Source: a virus. From it: 31,186 nucleotides of DNA. Each line of letters opens with the position of its first letter. Positions within the stretch are counted from its first letter, which is position 1. The notes under the pieces were generated by a model. The model was not told the DNA's origin. It was given only the letters and a program-made list of their open reading frames with translations, and did not search any database. Below are positions 5,603-11,779 of the stretch, one piece after another. Made by a program: the position numbers and the translations under genes. The DNA lies in IMG/VR virus record IMGVR_UViG_3300040960_000334, positions 1 to 31,186 of that record. One strand, written 5' to 3'.

Positions 5603-6126
5603 TGCTTCAAATTTTATCACGACATCACGACTTATGGTTAGCGTATGTAATTAGTTTTACGGTAAATCCTGATACTGCAAAAGACATAGTGCAGGAATTT
5701 TACTTAAAGATGCACGATTACGATAAGGATATTATGATAGGCGAAAAGATTAATTTCTATTTCGTCTATTTGGTTTTAAGGAATATGGTATTTGACCTAA
5801 AGAAAAAGGAAAAACGATTCTACTTTACAGAAGATTTACCTGCTTTAGAAGATGAAGAATACTTTGAAATAGACAACACAAAAAGCGAACACATTACCAG
5901 GTGGTTAAATGACCACAATTTAGATGAGTTAGATTTAGACAACACACAGAACTTAAAAAACATCTATAACGCTTGTGTATTTAACGAAGTATTCATAGAA
6001 GGTAAAAGTATTGCGGAACTATCTAGAGAAACCACAATCAGTTATTATTCGCTTTACAACACCGTTAAGATAATTAAGAACGAAATAAAACATAATTATC
6101 AGCAATGCAATTCAGAGAACTTGTAA
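5602..6126 (+). CDS. Sigma-70/ECF-like transcription factor 1
   Basis: The 174-residue product has a sigma region 2: DIVQEFYLKM (28-37), the usual core-RNA-polymerase-binding helix, and FVYLVLRNMVFDLKKKEKR (54-72), matching regions 2.3-2.4 that melt and read the -10 element. The C-terminal third (about 128-165, FIEGKSIAELSRETTISYYS then a recognition-like helix) matches region 4, which contacts the -35 element. Both halves suggest a complete alternative sigma factor, a likely driver of middle or late phage transcription. It overlaps a diverged paralogue by 22 bases. Confidence 0.8.
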   Translation: MLQILSRHHDLWLAYVISFTVNPDTAKDIVQEFYLKMHDYDKDIMIGEKINFYFVYLVLRNMVFDLKKKEKRFYFTEDLPALEDEEYFEIDNTKSEHITRWLNDHNLDELDLDNTQNLKNIYNACVFNEVFIEGKSIAELSRETTISYYSLYNTVKIIKNEIKHNYQQCNSENL

Positions 6127-6653
6127 ATCTTTTTGAGTATCGTGATTTATTGCTGAAATATTTGTATAAATATGGAATTGGCTATAATGATGCTCAAGAT
6201 ATTATTCAAGAATTCTTTATTAAAATGATGGATTATGATGGTAAAATATATATAGGCAAAAAACCTAATTACTTATTTCTTTATACTTGTATGAAAAATG
6301 CTGCATTAGATTTTAAAAAGAAAAAATCTTTAATGTTTGGTAATATTTTATCTTATGATGTAGTGAAGAATAATAAAAAATTTGCCGAAAGATTAGAAAC
6401 TATTCTGCATACTAATGAAAGTATTTTTAAATACGATAATGATGAGATAGAGGAATATGACAATAGGTTAAGATATGTATGTAAATTTTTAGATTCATCT
6501 GATGGTTTAATTTTAGATGATTTTTATTTCAATAAAAAAGATAAAAATTCCTACGATAAAAACTATTACAAAATATATAGGGCAGCCAATAAAATAAAAG
6601 AACAAATAAAACATAATTATGAAACTAGGAACGACCTTAGAGAATATATTTAG
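6105..6653 (+). CDS. Sigma-70/ECF-like transcription factor 2 (diverged paralogue)
   Basis: The 182-residue product is a tandem paralogue of the upstream sigma-like protein. It retains region 2: YNDAQDIIQEFFIKMMDYDG (27-46) and YLFLYTCMKNAALDFKKKKS (56-75). The middle is long and acidic (KYDNDEIEEYDNR), and the C-terminal helix-turn-helix is degenerate (DDFYFNKKDKNSYDKNYYKI), although its end (IKEQIKHNY) matches the end of factor 1 (IKNEIKHNY). Its codons are much more AT-rich than its neighbours, suggesting separate acquisition or fast divergence. Promoter -35 recognition may be weakened or changed; it could be an anti-sigma-like or partner factor. Confidence 0.7.
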   Translation: MQFRELVNLFEYRDLLLKYLYKYGIGYNDAQDIIQEFFIKMMDYDGKIYIGKKPNYLFLYTCMKNAALDFKKKKSLMFGNILSYDVVKNNKKFAERLETILHTNESIFKYDNDEIEEYDNRLRYVCKFLDSSDGLILDDFYFNKKDKNSYDKNYYKIYRAANKIKEQIKHNYETRNDLREYI

Positions 6654-6756
6654 AATAACCGGGATAGCCTGGTTAGTAAAAAAGATTTGGGGGGAAGATT
6701 GCGGATGTGAAGAAAGAAAACAAAAGTTAGATAATATAAAAGTGTTCAGAAAATGA
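6619..6756 (+). CDS. Small conserved protein with CGC motif (45 aa)
   Basis: The product begins MKLGTTLENIFRITGIAWLV and continues through KKIWGEDCGCEERKQKLDNI. A hydrophobic N-terminal helix is followed by DCGCEERK, a pattern I recall from many Bacteroidetes phage and prophage mini-proteins. It overlaps the end of sigma-like gene 2 by 35 bases in another frame, and its stop overlaps the next start as ATGA. Function unknown. Confidence 0.7.
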   Translation: MKLGTTLENIFRITGIAWLVKKIWGEDCGCEERKQKLDNIKVFRK

Positions 6757-6950
6757 AACAAGAGAACTACGATTATTGGTCAGAATTCAGAGCAGTAGAA
6801 ACAAACACCTTAACCAAAGCAGACAGAGAACTAATAGTAAAGATATTCGCAGAAGAATTAAATAAGCGTATTACTGTCGATTGTGGATGTAGTGGTAAGG
6901 TTTGGCAACAAAGAATTAACGAGATAAACAAACTTTATGACAAAGGATGA
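6753..6950 (+). CDS. Small conserved protein with DCGCSGK motif (65 aa)
   Basis: The product is mostly helical (TKADRELIVKIFAEELNKR) and then has a Cys-Gly-Cys turn (VDCGCSGKVWQQRINEINKL). The preceding gene carries a similar DCGC turn, so the two may act together or bind the same metal or partner. It overlaps the upstream gene by 4 bases and the downstream nuclease by 14. Function unknown. Confidence 0.7.
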   Translation: MKQENYDYWSEFRAVETNTLTKADRELIVKIFAEELNKRITVDCGCSGKVWQQRINEINKLYDKG

Positions 6951-7374
6951 TACCGATAAATACGAGAAAACTATTTGCTTATGGTTAAATGGATTTTTAG
7001 ACTTTAGATTAGACTGGGTAGGTGAACAAAACACCTTTTACGATTTAATAGGCACTACACCAAAGGGTAATAAGTGCGTTATAGAAATTAAAGTAAGAAA
7101 GAAATACTACAAGGATAAGATGCTTGAGAAGTACAAATACGACAAGCTAATGTCTTTACCTGAAGATGTGGTTAAGCTTTACTATGTAAGTGACCCTAAA
7201 GGAACTTATATCTATTGGCTTAATGATATTAAGATTCCTAAAGTTGAAACGATAAGATGTCCTACTACTACAATGTGGTCAAAAGAACGCAAGGACAAAG
7301 AAGTGTACCTACTACCTGAACGCTTGGCTTCTATTGTAGAATTTGCCACACCACACACAGATTTTAAATATTAA
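6937..7374 (+). CDS. PD-(D/E)XK-type nuclease-like protein
   Basis: The 145-residue product carries the core of a restriction-endonuclease fold: Glu10 in an N-terminal helix, Asp36 in FYDLIGTTPKG, and Glu50-Ile-Lys52 in VIEIKVRKK, the E-x-K half of the active site. The spacing fits the family (D, about 14 residues, ExK). The C-terminal half is Tyr-rich and shows no further domain. It could be a recombination or replication nuclease or a Holliday-junction-type enzyme. No methyltransferase is next to it, so it is unlikely to be a restriction enzyme. Confidence 0.65.
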   Translation: MTKDDTDKYEKTICLWLNGFLDFRLDWVGEQNTFYDLIGTTPKGNKCVIEIKVRKKYYKDKMLEKYKYDKLMSLPEDVVKLYYVSDPKGTYIYWLNDIKIPKVETIRCPTTTMWSKERKDKEVYLLPERLASIVEFATPHTDFKY

Positions 7375-7377
7375 AAT

Positions 7378-7659
7378 ATGGAAATAACAACCAATGAAAT
7401 ACTTGACTTATATGATATATTAAAACGCATAGATAGTTTGAATAATAGGAATATGAATAAACAAAGAATTTTTATTGGTAATCCAGATGCTACAATACAT
7501 ATTGATATAGTTTGTTTTGATAAATGTTGGGAAGTTTATCTGAATGATGAGTCAGTATTTAGAAGTTTATACAATGAAGATAGAATAACTGAAGCCATAG
7601 ATTTAATTAGAAGAGAAGCAAAGATGAATAAGATATTTTATCAATATTCAGCAGACTAA
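7378..7659 (+). CDS. Hypothetical protein (93 aa)
   Basis: The product starts MEITTNEILDLYDILKRIDS, has a middle with beta-strand character (IHIDIVCFDKCWEVYLND) and a charged helical end. It has no recognised motif. The coding sequence is more AT-rich than its upstream neighbour. It starts 3 bases after the nuclease stop and is the last gene before the promoter at 7676. Confidence 0.6.
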   Translation: MEITTNEILDLYDILKRIDSLNNRNMNKQRIFIGNPDATIHIDIVCFDKCWEVYLNDESVFRSLYNEDRITEAIDLIRREAKMNKIFYQYSAD

Positions 7660-7675
7660 AAAAATAATTAACTTT

Positions 7676-7710
7676 TTTGTTGATTAGAAATTAATTAATG
7701 TTTATCTTTG
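7676..7710 (+). promoter_or_regulatory. Bacteroidetes-type promoter (early unit 2)
   Basis: The -7 box TATCTTTG (7703-7710) is an exact TAnnTTTG match. Possible -33 elements are TTTG at 7676-7679 (23-base spacing) or TTG at 7680-7682 (20-base spacing, the better fit). The box and the leader up to the start codon at 7740 repeat the 3062-3105 unit with about 84% identity. Confidence 0.8.
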
Positions 7711-7739
7711 GGTATTGTTTAACACTAATACTACAAATT

Positions 7740-8030
7740 ATGATACTTAAATTTGGTAAACACAAAGGACAAAATTTCTACGAAACACCTAAATCTTATC
7801 AGTCTTGGTTACTATCTCAAGATTGGTTTAAAATGCCTAAATCAAATATGCCACTACACCAACAGTTAAATGGTTGGGATGGACACAGTAAAAAAGGTCA
7901 AGCTATTTACGATGCTATCTTTGAGCAAGAAAAAGCCGAAAGCGATAGTATGTATTGTGATTGCGGTAATATGAAAGAGCCAAATGAAAAATACTGTGGT
8001 TGGGGTTGTATTGCTGAATTAGGCTTATAA
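7740..8030 (+). CDS. DUF3820/ExoX-C-like domain fused to a zinc ribbon
   Basis: The 96-residue product has an N-terminal domain like DUF3820 and the small C-terminal domain of exodeoxyribonuclease X (MILKFGKHKGQNFYETPKSY, then QSWLLSQDWF), thought to bind DNA. A linker and a C-terminal Cys-rich module follow (YCDCGN near 72-76 and KYCGWGC near 85-91), with four or five cysteines as in a zinc ribbon. An upstream in-frame ATG at 7698 would translate the promoter, so 7740 is the start. It probably helps replication or recombination; no nuclease active site is present. Confidence 0.75.
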   Translation: MILKFGKHKGQNFYETPKSYQSWLLSQDWFKMPKSNMPLHQQLNGWDGHSKKGQAIYDAIFEQEKAESDSMYCDCGNMKEPNEKYCGWGCIAELGL

Positions 8031-8040
8031 AAATTAACAG

Positions 8041-8060
8041 GGGGCAGCAATGCCCCTTTT
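8041..8060 (+). terminator. Rho-independent terminator after DUF3820-like gene
   Basis: GGGGCA (8041-8046) pairs perfectly with TGCCCC (8051-8056) across a GCAA tetraloop, a stable GNRA loop, followed by TTTT. The T-run is short, so termination may be partial and allow the downstream genes, which lack a visible promoter, to be read. Confidence 0.85.
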
Positions 8061-8072
8061 AAATCTACTACT

Positions 8073-8180
8073 ATGAAACGACTTGCTAAATTATTTATGA
8101 AGATTCAATGGACATTCTTTGCTTTGTCTTTTGCTTACTTGACTTTTCAATTACTAACTATTTTAAGTGAACTACTATGA
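8073..8180 (+). CDS. Small one-span membrane protein (35 aa)
   Basis: A basic start (MKRLAKLFMK) is followed by one membrane segment (WTFFALSFAYLTFQLLTIL), positively charged side inside. The stop overlaps the next start as ATGA. Function unknown; small early membrane peptides of this type could affect host physiology. Confidence 0.65.
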   Translation: MKRLAKLFMKIQWTFFALSFAYLTFQLLTILSELL

Positions 8181-8389
8181 GAATTGAAGGAACATACGAA
8201 TACGATAATGTAGAATTTGACTACAAAGCTTACATAGAAGAAGGTGGAAAAGGCGATTATTGGACACCACCTGCACCTGATACAATTTATGTTGAATTTG
8301 TAGGATTCTTACCTGATGTAGATTTAACCAACTGCTTAAAAGGTTCTATCATTGAAAAAATCCAAGAGCAAATACAGGAAAACTTATGA
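8177..8389 (+). CDS. Conserved small protein (70 aa)
   Basis: The product is rich in Tyr, Glu and Asp, with a beta-rich N-terminal half (MRIEGTYEYDNVEFDYKAYI), a YWTPPAPDTIYVE segment and a C-terminal helix (SIIEKIQEQIQENL). Small phage proteins with a similar TPPxPD stretch occur in other phages, to my recollection, with no known role. It overlaps neighbours by 4 bases on both sides. Confidence 0.7.
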   Translation: MRIEGTYEYDNVEFDYKAYIEEGGKGDYWTPPAPDTIYVEFVGFLPDVDLTNCLKGSIIEKIQEQIQENL

Positions 8390-8637
8390 ATACCTTACAT
8401 TCATATATCTTCTTAAATTCTACTAAATACGCTTTAGATACTTTAACCAAGTGGTACGAAAAAAAACCAAACAACAAAGAACTACAAAACTTAATCAAAT
8501 CTATTCAGTATATTGTAGAACACACCAATATGGTGGAACTAGAAAGACAGCTTTATAAAGACCATTTAGATTTATTAAGCGAAGAACATTTAAAACTTAA
8601 AAACGAACTAAACGAACTTTGGAATGCGAAAAAGTAG
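8386..8637 (+). CDS. Helical hypothetical protein (83 aa)
   Basis: The product is almost entirely helical, with a Lys/Asn-rich N-terminal half (YALDTLTKWYEKKPNNKELQ) and a coiled-coil C-terminus (EEHLKLKNELNELWNAKK). There is no catalytic motif. The start overlaps the previous stop (ATGA). Confidence 0.65.
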   Translation: MNTLHSYIFLNSTKYALDTLTKWYEKKPNNKELQNLIKSIQYIVEHTNMVELERQLYKDHLDLLSEEHLKLKNELNELWNAKK

Positions 8638-8824
8638 AATAACCCAGGCACAAAAGATAGCAGAACTTAAAGACCATTTAAACTTTGTAGAACAACAGTT
8701 AAGGGTACACATTCAAACCTGCGAAAGACTATTCAGATTTATTTACGAAAAAATGAACATCGATGACACACAAGATACTACCGACACAGATACACACGAT
8801 AACGAACAAGAAGGGGGTAATTAA
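8624..8824 (+). CDS. Helical protein with Asp/Thr-rich tail (66 aa)
   Basis: The N-terminal part is a coiled coil (AQKIAELKDHLNFVEQQLRV). The C-terminal 19 residues are low-complexity and acidic (DDTQDTTDTDTHDNEQEGGN). It overlaps the upstream gene by 14 bases, and its acidic tail is overlapped by 62 bases of the next small ORF in another frame. Function unknown. Confidence 0.6.
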   Translation: MRKSRITQAQKIAELKDHLNFVEQQLRVHIQTCERLFRFIYEKMNIDDTQDTTDTDTHDNEQEGGN

Positions 8825-8903
8825 AGTTTACACCGAAAAAGAATACCAACACCTTACCTGGTGGCAATTAGTTAAACACGAACATAACATCAAAACGATA
8901 TGA
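8763..8903 (+). CDS. Small hypothetical protein (46 aa), start uncertain
   Basis: This frame fills the gap before the exonuclease gene. Its C-terminal half is protein-like (VIKVYTEKEYQHLTWWQLVK), while residues 1-17 overlap the previous gene and look like chance coding. The true start may therefore be further in, at a non-ATG codon near 8817. Its stop overlaps the next ATG (ATGA), which supports a real gene. Function unknown. Confidence 0.45.
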   Translation: MTHKILPTQIHTITNKKGVIKVYTEKEYQHLTWWQLVKHEHNIKTI

Positions 8904-9565
8904 TACTTTTATTTGACATAGATAGCTTATTGTATTCAGCTTGTTTTAATGTAGATTCTCCGGAAGAAGCTATGTTTAAGTTTGATGAAAGTTACCAAAA
9001 AGTAATAAATGACTTAGGCGAATTCTACGAGGTGGAAGAAGTTATTCCCTTTGGTTTATCTAAGAACAACTTCAGAAAGTTTATCACAAAGACATACAAA
9101 GCTAATAGGTCAAAAGAAAAGCCACAGTACTTTAGTATTTTATGTCAATATGTAGCGAAGTATTACGACCCAATACAAGCCAACGGAATGGAGACAGATG
9201 ACCTGGTGGCTATCTACCGGGAAAAGATAGGTGCTGAAAATTGTATAATTATCTCAATAGACAAAGATTACAATCAGTTTCCATTCACTAAGATTTACAA
9301 TTATTATAAAAAGAACTTTCAAACCTTCTCAAAAGAAGATGCTTTATATAACTTTTATGAGCAGATGATAGTAGGAGACACAGCAGACAATATTAACTTC
9401 TGCAAAGGATATGGTAAGGCATACGCTAAAAAGCTATTTAAAGGCGTTTCTACGGACTTTGGCTACAAGAAGAAGGTCTTAGGTCTATTTAAAGAAATCT
9501 ATCGTTCAAAAGGTCGAGAACGATTTATACAATGTTATCACTTATTAAAATTAGGTTACCGATGA
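8900..9565 (+). CDS. FEN-type 5'-3' exonuclease (phage RNase H-like)
   Basis: The 221-residue product is a flap endonuclease/5'-3' exonuclease of the T4 RNase H/T5 D15 type, which removes RNA primers and 5' flaps during replication. Metal-site residues are in place: Asp6 and Asp8 in LLFDIDSLLY, the basic arch-like TYKANRSKEKP (65-75), Asp100-Asp101 in METDDLVA, Asp121 and Asp123 in SIDKDYNQF, and Asp160 and Asp163 in VGDTADNI. A helix-hairpin-helix-like KGYGKAYAKKLFKG follows. It overlaps neighbours by 4 bases on both sides. Confidence 0.88.
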   Translation: MILLFDIDSLLYSACFNVDSPEEAMFKFDESYQKVINDLGEFYEVEEVIPFGLSKNNFRKFITKTYKANRSKEKPQYFSILCQYVAKYYDPIQANGMETDDLVAIYREKIGAENCIIISIDKDYNQFPFTKIYNYYKKNFQTFSKEDALYNFYEQMIVGDTADNINFCKGYGKAYAKKLFKGVSTDFGYKKKVLGLFKEIYRSKGRERFIQCYHLLKLGYR

Positions 9566-9921
9566 ATTACTGCTCAGATTTTAAGTATGACCTGGAAGTA
9601 GGTCAAGTAAAAGAAAAAGAATTAGCGAACATATTTGAAAACGCTAAGATTGAAGTTAAGAATGATTTAGCTGCACACAAAACCGGGAACATTTTTGTGG
9701 AGTATGAAAGCAGAGGCAAAAAAAGCGGAATAGCTATAAGCCAAGCAGACTATTATTGTTTTTGTTTTAACGAATCATTTCACATTATAAAAACAGAAAA
9801 CCTGAAAGAACTGTGTAGAAAATACCTTTGGTCACACAAAGACGTTCTAGGAGGGGATAATAACACAAGTAAAGGAATATTACTACCAATAGAAGACTTA
9901 TGGACACACGAAGTAAAATAG
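9562..9921 (+). CDS. PD-(D/E)XK-like nuclease (second)
   Basis: The 119-residue product has the order expected of a small restriction-fold nuclease: an acidic helix (VGQVKEKELANIFENA), Glu31-Val-Lys33 in KIEVKNDLAAHKTGN, and the strand TGNIFVEYESRGKKSGI (41-57), then a YYCFCF strand. The TGNIFVE stretch is typical of phage proteins related to MRR/VRR-like folds. It may act on recombination intermediates or branched DNA. The start at 9562 overlaps the exonuclease stop as ATGA; an in-frame start at 9532 would overlap it further. Confidence 0.65.
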   Translation: MNYCSDFKYDLEVGQVKEKELANIFENAKIEVKNDLAAHKTGNIFVEYESRGKKSGIAISQADYYCFCFNESFHIIKTENLKELCRKYLWSHKDVLGGDNNTSKGILLPIEDLWTHEVK

Positions 9922-10136
9922 CAGAAATGAAAGAAGAAAAAGAATCCTATTCAGATGCAATAGTAGAAGGTTTAATACAAGAGTACAGAATGCGTTCACT
10001 AAAAGGAATCGCTAAATACAAAACTACCTTAGAAGATAACCAATTAAGCCTTAACCAATGGTTACAACACGCTAAAGAAGAAGCAATGGATATGGCACTT
10101 TATTTACATAAAGCACAAAAACAATTAAATGGATGA
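9900..10136 (+). CDS. MazG-like/dNTP pyrophosphohydrolase-like small protein (78 aa)
   Basis: Helical throughout. The stretch KGIAKYKTTLEDNQLSLNQW followed by LQHAKEEAMDMALYL matches a short family in phages related to all-alpha NTP pyrophosphohydrolases (DUF5664/dGTP-diphosphohydrolase-like), in which EExxD binds metal. Only one EExxD motif is present and the protein is short, so catalysis is unproven. It overlaps the upstream gene by 22 bases and the next by 4. Confidence 0.6.
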   Translation: MDTRSKIAEMKEEKESYSDAIVEGLIQEYRMRSLKGIAKYKTTLEDNQLSLNQWLQHAKEEAMDMALYLHKAQKQLNG

Positions 10137-10276
10137 TTACGAATTCTGGGAACACGACTACACCTGGGACAACCCAGATAAACTATCAAGGTAAACAAGT
10201 TGAAGTCACCGAAGATAACTTTAGGGTATTTTGGGTAAGAGCGATAAATTCTATAACAATGATAAAAGACTACTAA
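10133..10276 (+). CDS. Small hypothetical protein (47 aa)
   Basis: The product begins MITNSGNTTTPGTTQINYQG, then KQVEVTEDNFRVFWVRAINS, a short Gly/Thr-rich lead followed by a strand-helix pattern. The start overlaps the previous stop as ATGA and the frame covers nearly the whole gap before the next gene. I prefer it to the 21-codon frame at 10129-10194. Confidence 0.65.
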   Translation: MITNSGNTTTPGTTQINYQGKQVEVTEDNFRVFWVRAINSITMIKDY

Positions 10277-10288
10277 TAAAGAACTAAA

Positions 10289-10795
10289 ATGGAAAAAGAA
10301 ATACAAGAACAAATCATAGACGTAATCGAAAGACTACACCAAGCTAAAATAACAACAAAAAACAGAAAGCGAAGTAATGTAACAGCAAGAGCAGTTTATG
10401 CTAAACTATGCAAAGACATATTTCCTTATCTAACTTTGAGTAAAATAGCTGAACCAATTAACCGTGACCACGCTACTATCATTCATATGTTTAAAGCCAT
10501 TGATAGTCACCTAAAGAACGATAACGAATACATTAACCTGTACAAGAAGGCAAGTGTGATAATAAACAAAGATGTAATAGCCACACAGAATGTAAAAGAA
10601 ATATCTTACTTAGAGAGTTTAGAAGAAAGACTAATAAGAATGTCAAACGCTCTTATAGAAAAGAACAAAGAAATAGAACAGCTCAAAGGACAAAGAACCA
10701 CAGACAAATACAAACTATTTGAAGCACTACCTGATGAGTTATTTGACACCTTTGTAGAAACAAGACTTAAACCGTACTTAAAACTAAACGGATGA
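10289..10795 (+). CDS. DnaA domain-IV-like DNA-binding protein with coiled coil
   Basis: The 168-residue product has an N-terminal helix-turn-helix like the DNA-binding domain of DnaA: NVTARAVYAKLCKDIFPYLT (30-49), SKIAEPINRDHATIIH (51-66) with the DnaA signature RDHATIIH. After this a long coiled coil (about 105-135) and an acidic C-terminal helix follow. There is no AAA+ ATPase domain. In this phage it is a candidate origin-binding or replisome-organising protein, or a decoy for host DnaA boxes (inference). Its stop overlaps the methyltransferase start by 4 bases. Confidence 0.8.
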   Translation: MEKEIQEQIIDVIERLHQAKITTKNRKRSNVTARAVYAKLCKDIFPYLTLSKIAEPINRDHATIIHMFKAIDSHLKNDNEYINLYKKASVIINKDVIATQNVKEISYLESLEERLIRMSNALIEKNKEIEQLKGQRTTDKYKLFEALPDELFDTFVETRLKPYLKLNG

Positions 10796-11445
10796 AAATA
10801 TTAAATCTATATGCTTGTCTTGGTGGCAATAGATACAAATGGGATGAGGTATCAGATATAGAAGTTACTGCGGTAGAATGGGATGAAGAATTAGCTAGGC
10901 TATATCAAGAACGATTCCCAAATGATAAAGTTATTGTGGCGGATGCACATCAATATCTATTAGACCATTATCAAGAGTTTGATTTTATTTGGAGTAGTCC
11001 ACCTTGCCCAACTCATTCAAGAGCAAGATATTGGGGTTTTGGTGCAAATGGTAAAAAACCTATATTTCCGGATATGACATTGTACCAAGAAATAATATTT
11101 TTAGACTATCATTTTAAGGGTAAATATGTGGTTGAGAATGTCATTCCATATTACGAGCCAATGTTAAACCCAAAGAAAAGAGGCAGACATTTATATTGGA
11201 CAAATTTTAATTTGCCAAATAAATTAAGTAATAGAGGTAATAAATTAAAAGAAGCTAACACAAATTCAGAATCTTTAAGTCATTATAATAGTTTCCACGA
11301 TTATGATTTTACAAAGTATAATGGTGAACAATTAACCTTAAAAATTGCACGAAACCTGGTAGATTACGAAGCCGGAAAAACAATACTTGAAACTGCATTA
11401 GGAATTATAAACAAACAAAATATTAATCAAACACAATTATTTTAA
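10792..11445 (+). CDS. C5-cytosine DNA methyltransferase (orphan)
   Basis: The 217-residue product has the C5-MTase motifs: motif I NLYACLGGN (5-13), an acidic ribose-binding residue in VEWDEE (about 28-33), motif IV SSPPCPTHSR with the catalytic Cys72, motif VI VVENV (113-117) and motif VIII-like KKRGRHLYWTNF (128-139). It is much shorter than typical stand-alone enzymes; the target-recognition region is small. No cognate endonuclease is adjacent, so it is probably an anti-restriction modifier of phage DNA. Its codons are more AT-rich than its neighbours. Confidence 0.85.
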   Translation: MKILNLYACLGGNRYKWDEVSDIEVTAVEWDEELARLYQERFPNDKVIVADAHQYLLDHYQEFDFIWSSPPCPTHSRARYWGFGANGKKPIFPDMTLYQEIIFLDYHFKGKYVVENVIPYYEPMLNPKKRGRHLYWTNFNLPNKLSNRGNKLKEANTNSESLSHYNSFHDYDFTKYNGEQLTLKIARNLVDYEAGKTILETALGIINKQNINQTQLF

Positions 11446-11447
11446 CT

Positions 11448-11588
11448 ATGCCACTACCTAAAAGAAAACCAACAGAAACTAGGGATAAGTTTATTGAAAG
11501 ATGTATGTCTGACAAAACAATGGTAAACGAATACCCTGACAAAAAACAACGACTAGCAATCTGTGCAGTACAATGGAAAAAACAATAA
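11448..11588 (+). CDS. Small conserved head-region protein (46 aa)
   Basis: The product carries KFIERCMSDKTMVNEYPDKK followed by QRLAICAVQW, a compact motif that I recall as a recurring module near or fused to prohead protease and portal genes in Bacteroidetes phages. Here it stands alone, two bases after the methyltransferase stop and before the late promoter. Its function is unknown; a head-assembly link is inferred from that pattern. Confidence 0.7.
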   Translation: MPLPKRKPTETRDKFIERCMSDKTMVNEYPDKKQRLAICAVQWKKQ

Positions 11589-11629
11589 AGAAACAAAACC
11601 TATACTAATTGTATCATTAAATAAACATT

Positions 11630-11731
11630 ATGATGAGAGATAAACAAAAAGAGTTAAGTTATAAGATAACATTCTATTGTATGGTAACAGGAATAGTATT
11701 GCTTTTTATTTCAGCACTATTAAATTTGTAA
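11630..11731 (+). CDS. Small one-span membrane protein (33 aa)
   Basis: The product starts MMRDKQKELSYKITFYCMVT and carries one membrane segment (FYCMVTGIVLLFISALLNL). The second Met could also be the start. The last codons overlap the -7 box of the late promoter. Function unknown. Confidence 0.5.
   Translation: MMRDKQKELSYKITFYCMVTGIVLLFISALLNL
11699..11728 (+). promoter_or_regulatory. Host-type promoter of the late region
   Basis: TTG at 11699-11701, 19 bases, then TAAATTTG at 11721-11728, an exact TAnnTTTG match with ideal spacing. It lies just before the terminase genes, so it can start the packaging/structural operon with host RNA polymerase. Transcription should begin at about 11733-11736, immediately before the TCGTTTTATA motif. 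Confidence 0.8.
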
Positions 11732-11736
11732 ATAAA

Positions 11737-11751
11737 TCGTTTTATAAGTAT
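11737..11751 (+). promoter_or_regulatory. Late-unit motif TCGTTTTATA, copy 1 (before TerS)
   Basis: TCGTTTTATAAGTAT is identical for 15 bases to copy 4 at 24323. Here it is 29 bases ahead of the TerS start and does not overlap an ATG, unlike the other copies. It starts 9 bases after the end of a TAAATTTG box, about where transcription would begin. Confidence 0.65.
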
Positions 11752-11779
11752 AAGTTAGTTACAACGAAAATACAACGAT

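Noticed and set aside
9532-9561. Upstream in-frame start for the second PD-(D/E)XK gene
   Set aside because: It lies inside the exonuclease gene; the ATG at 9562 overlaps the stop as ATGA, the common arrangement here.
10129-10194. 21-codon frame overlapping 10133-10276
   Set aside because: Too short; the longer frame in the same place starts on an ATGA overlap and fills the gap.
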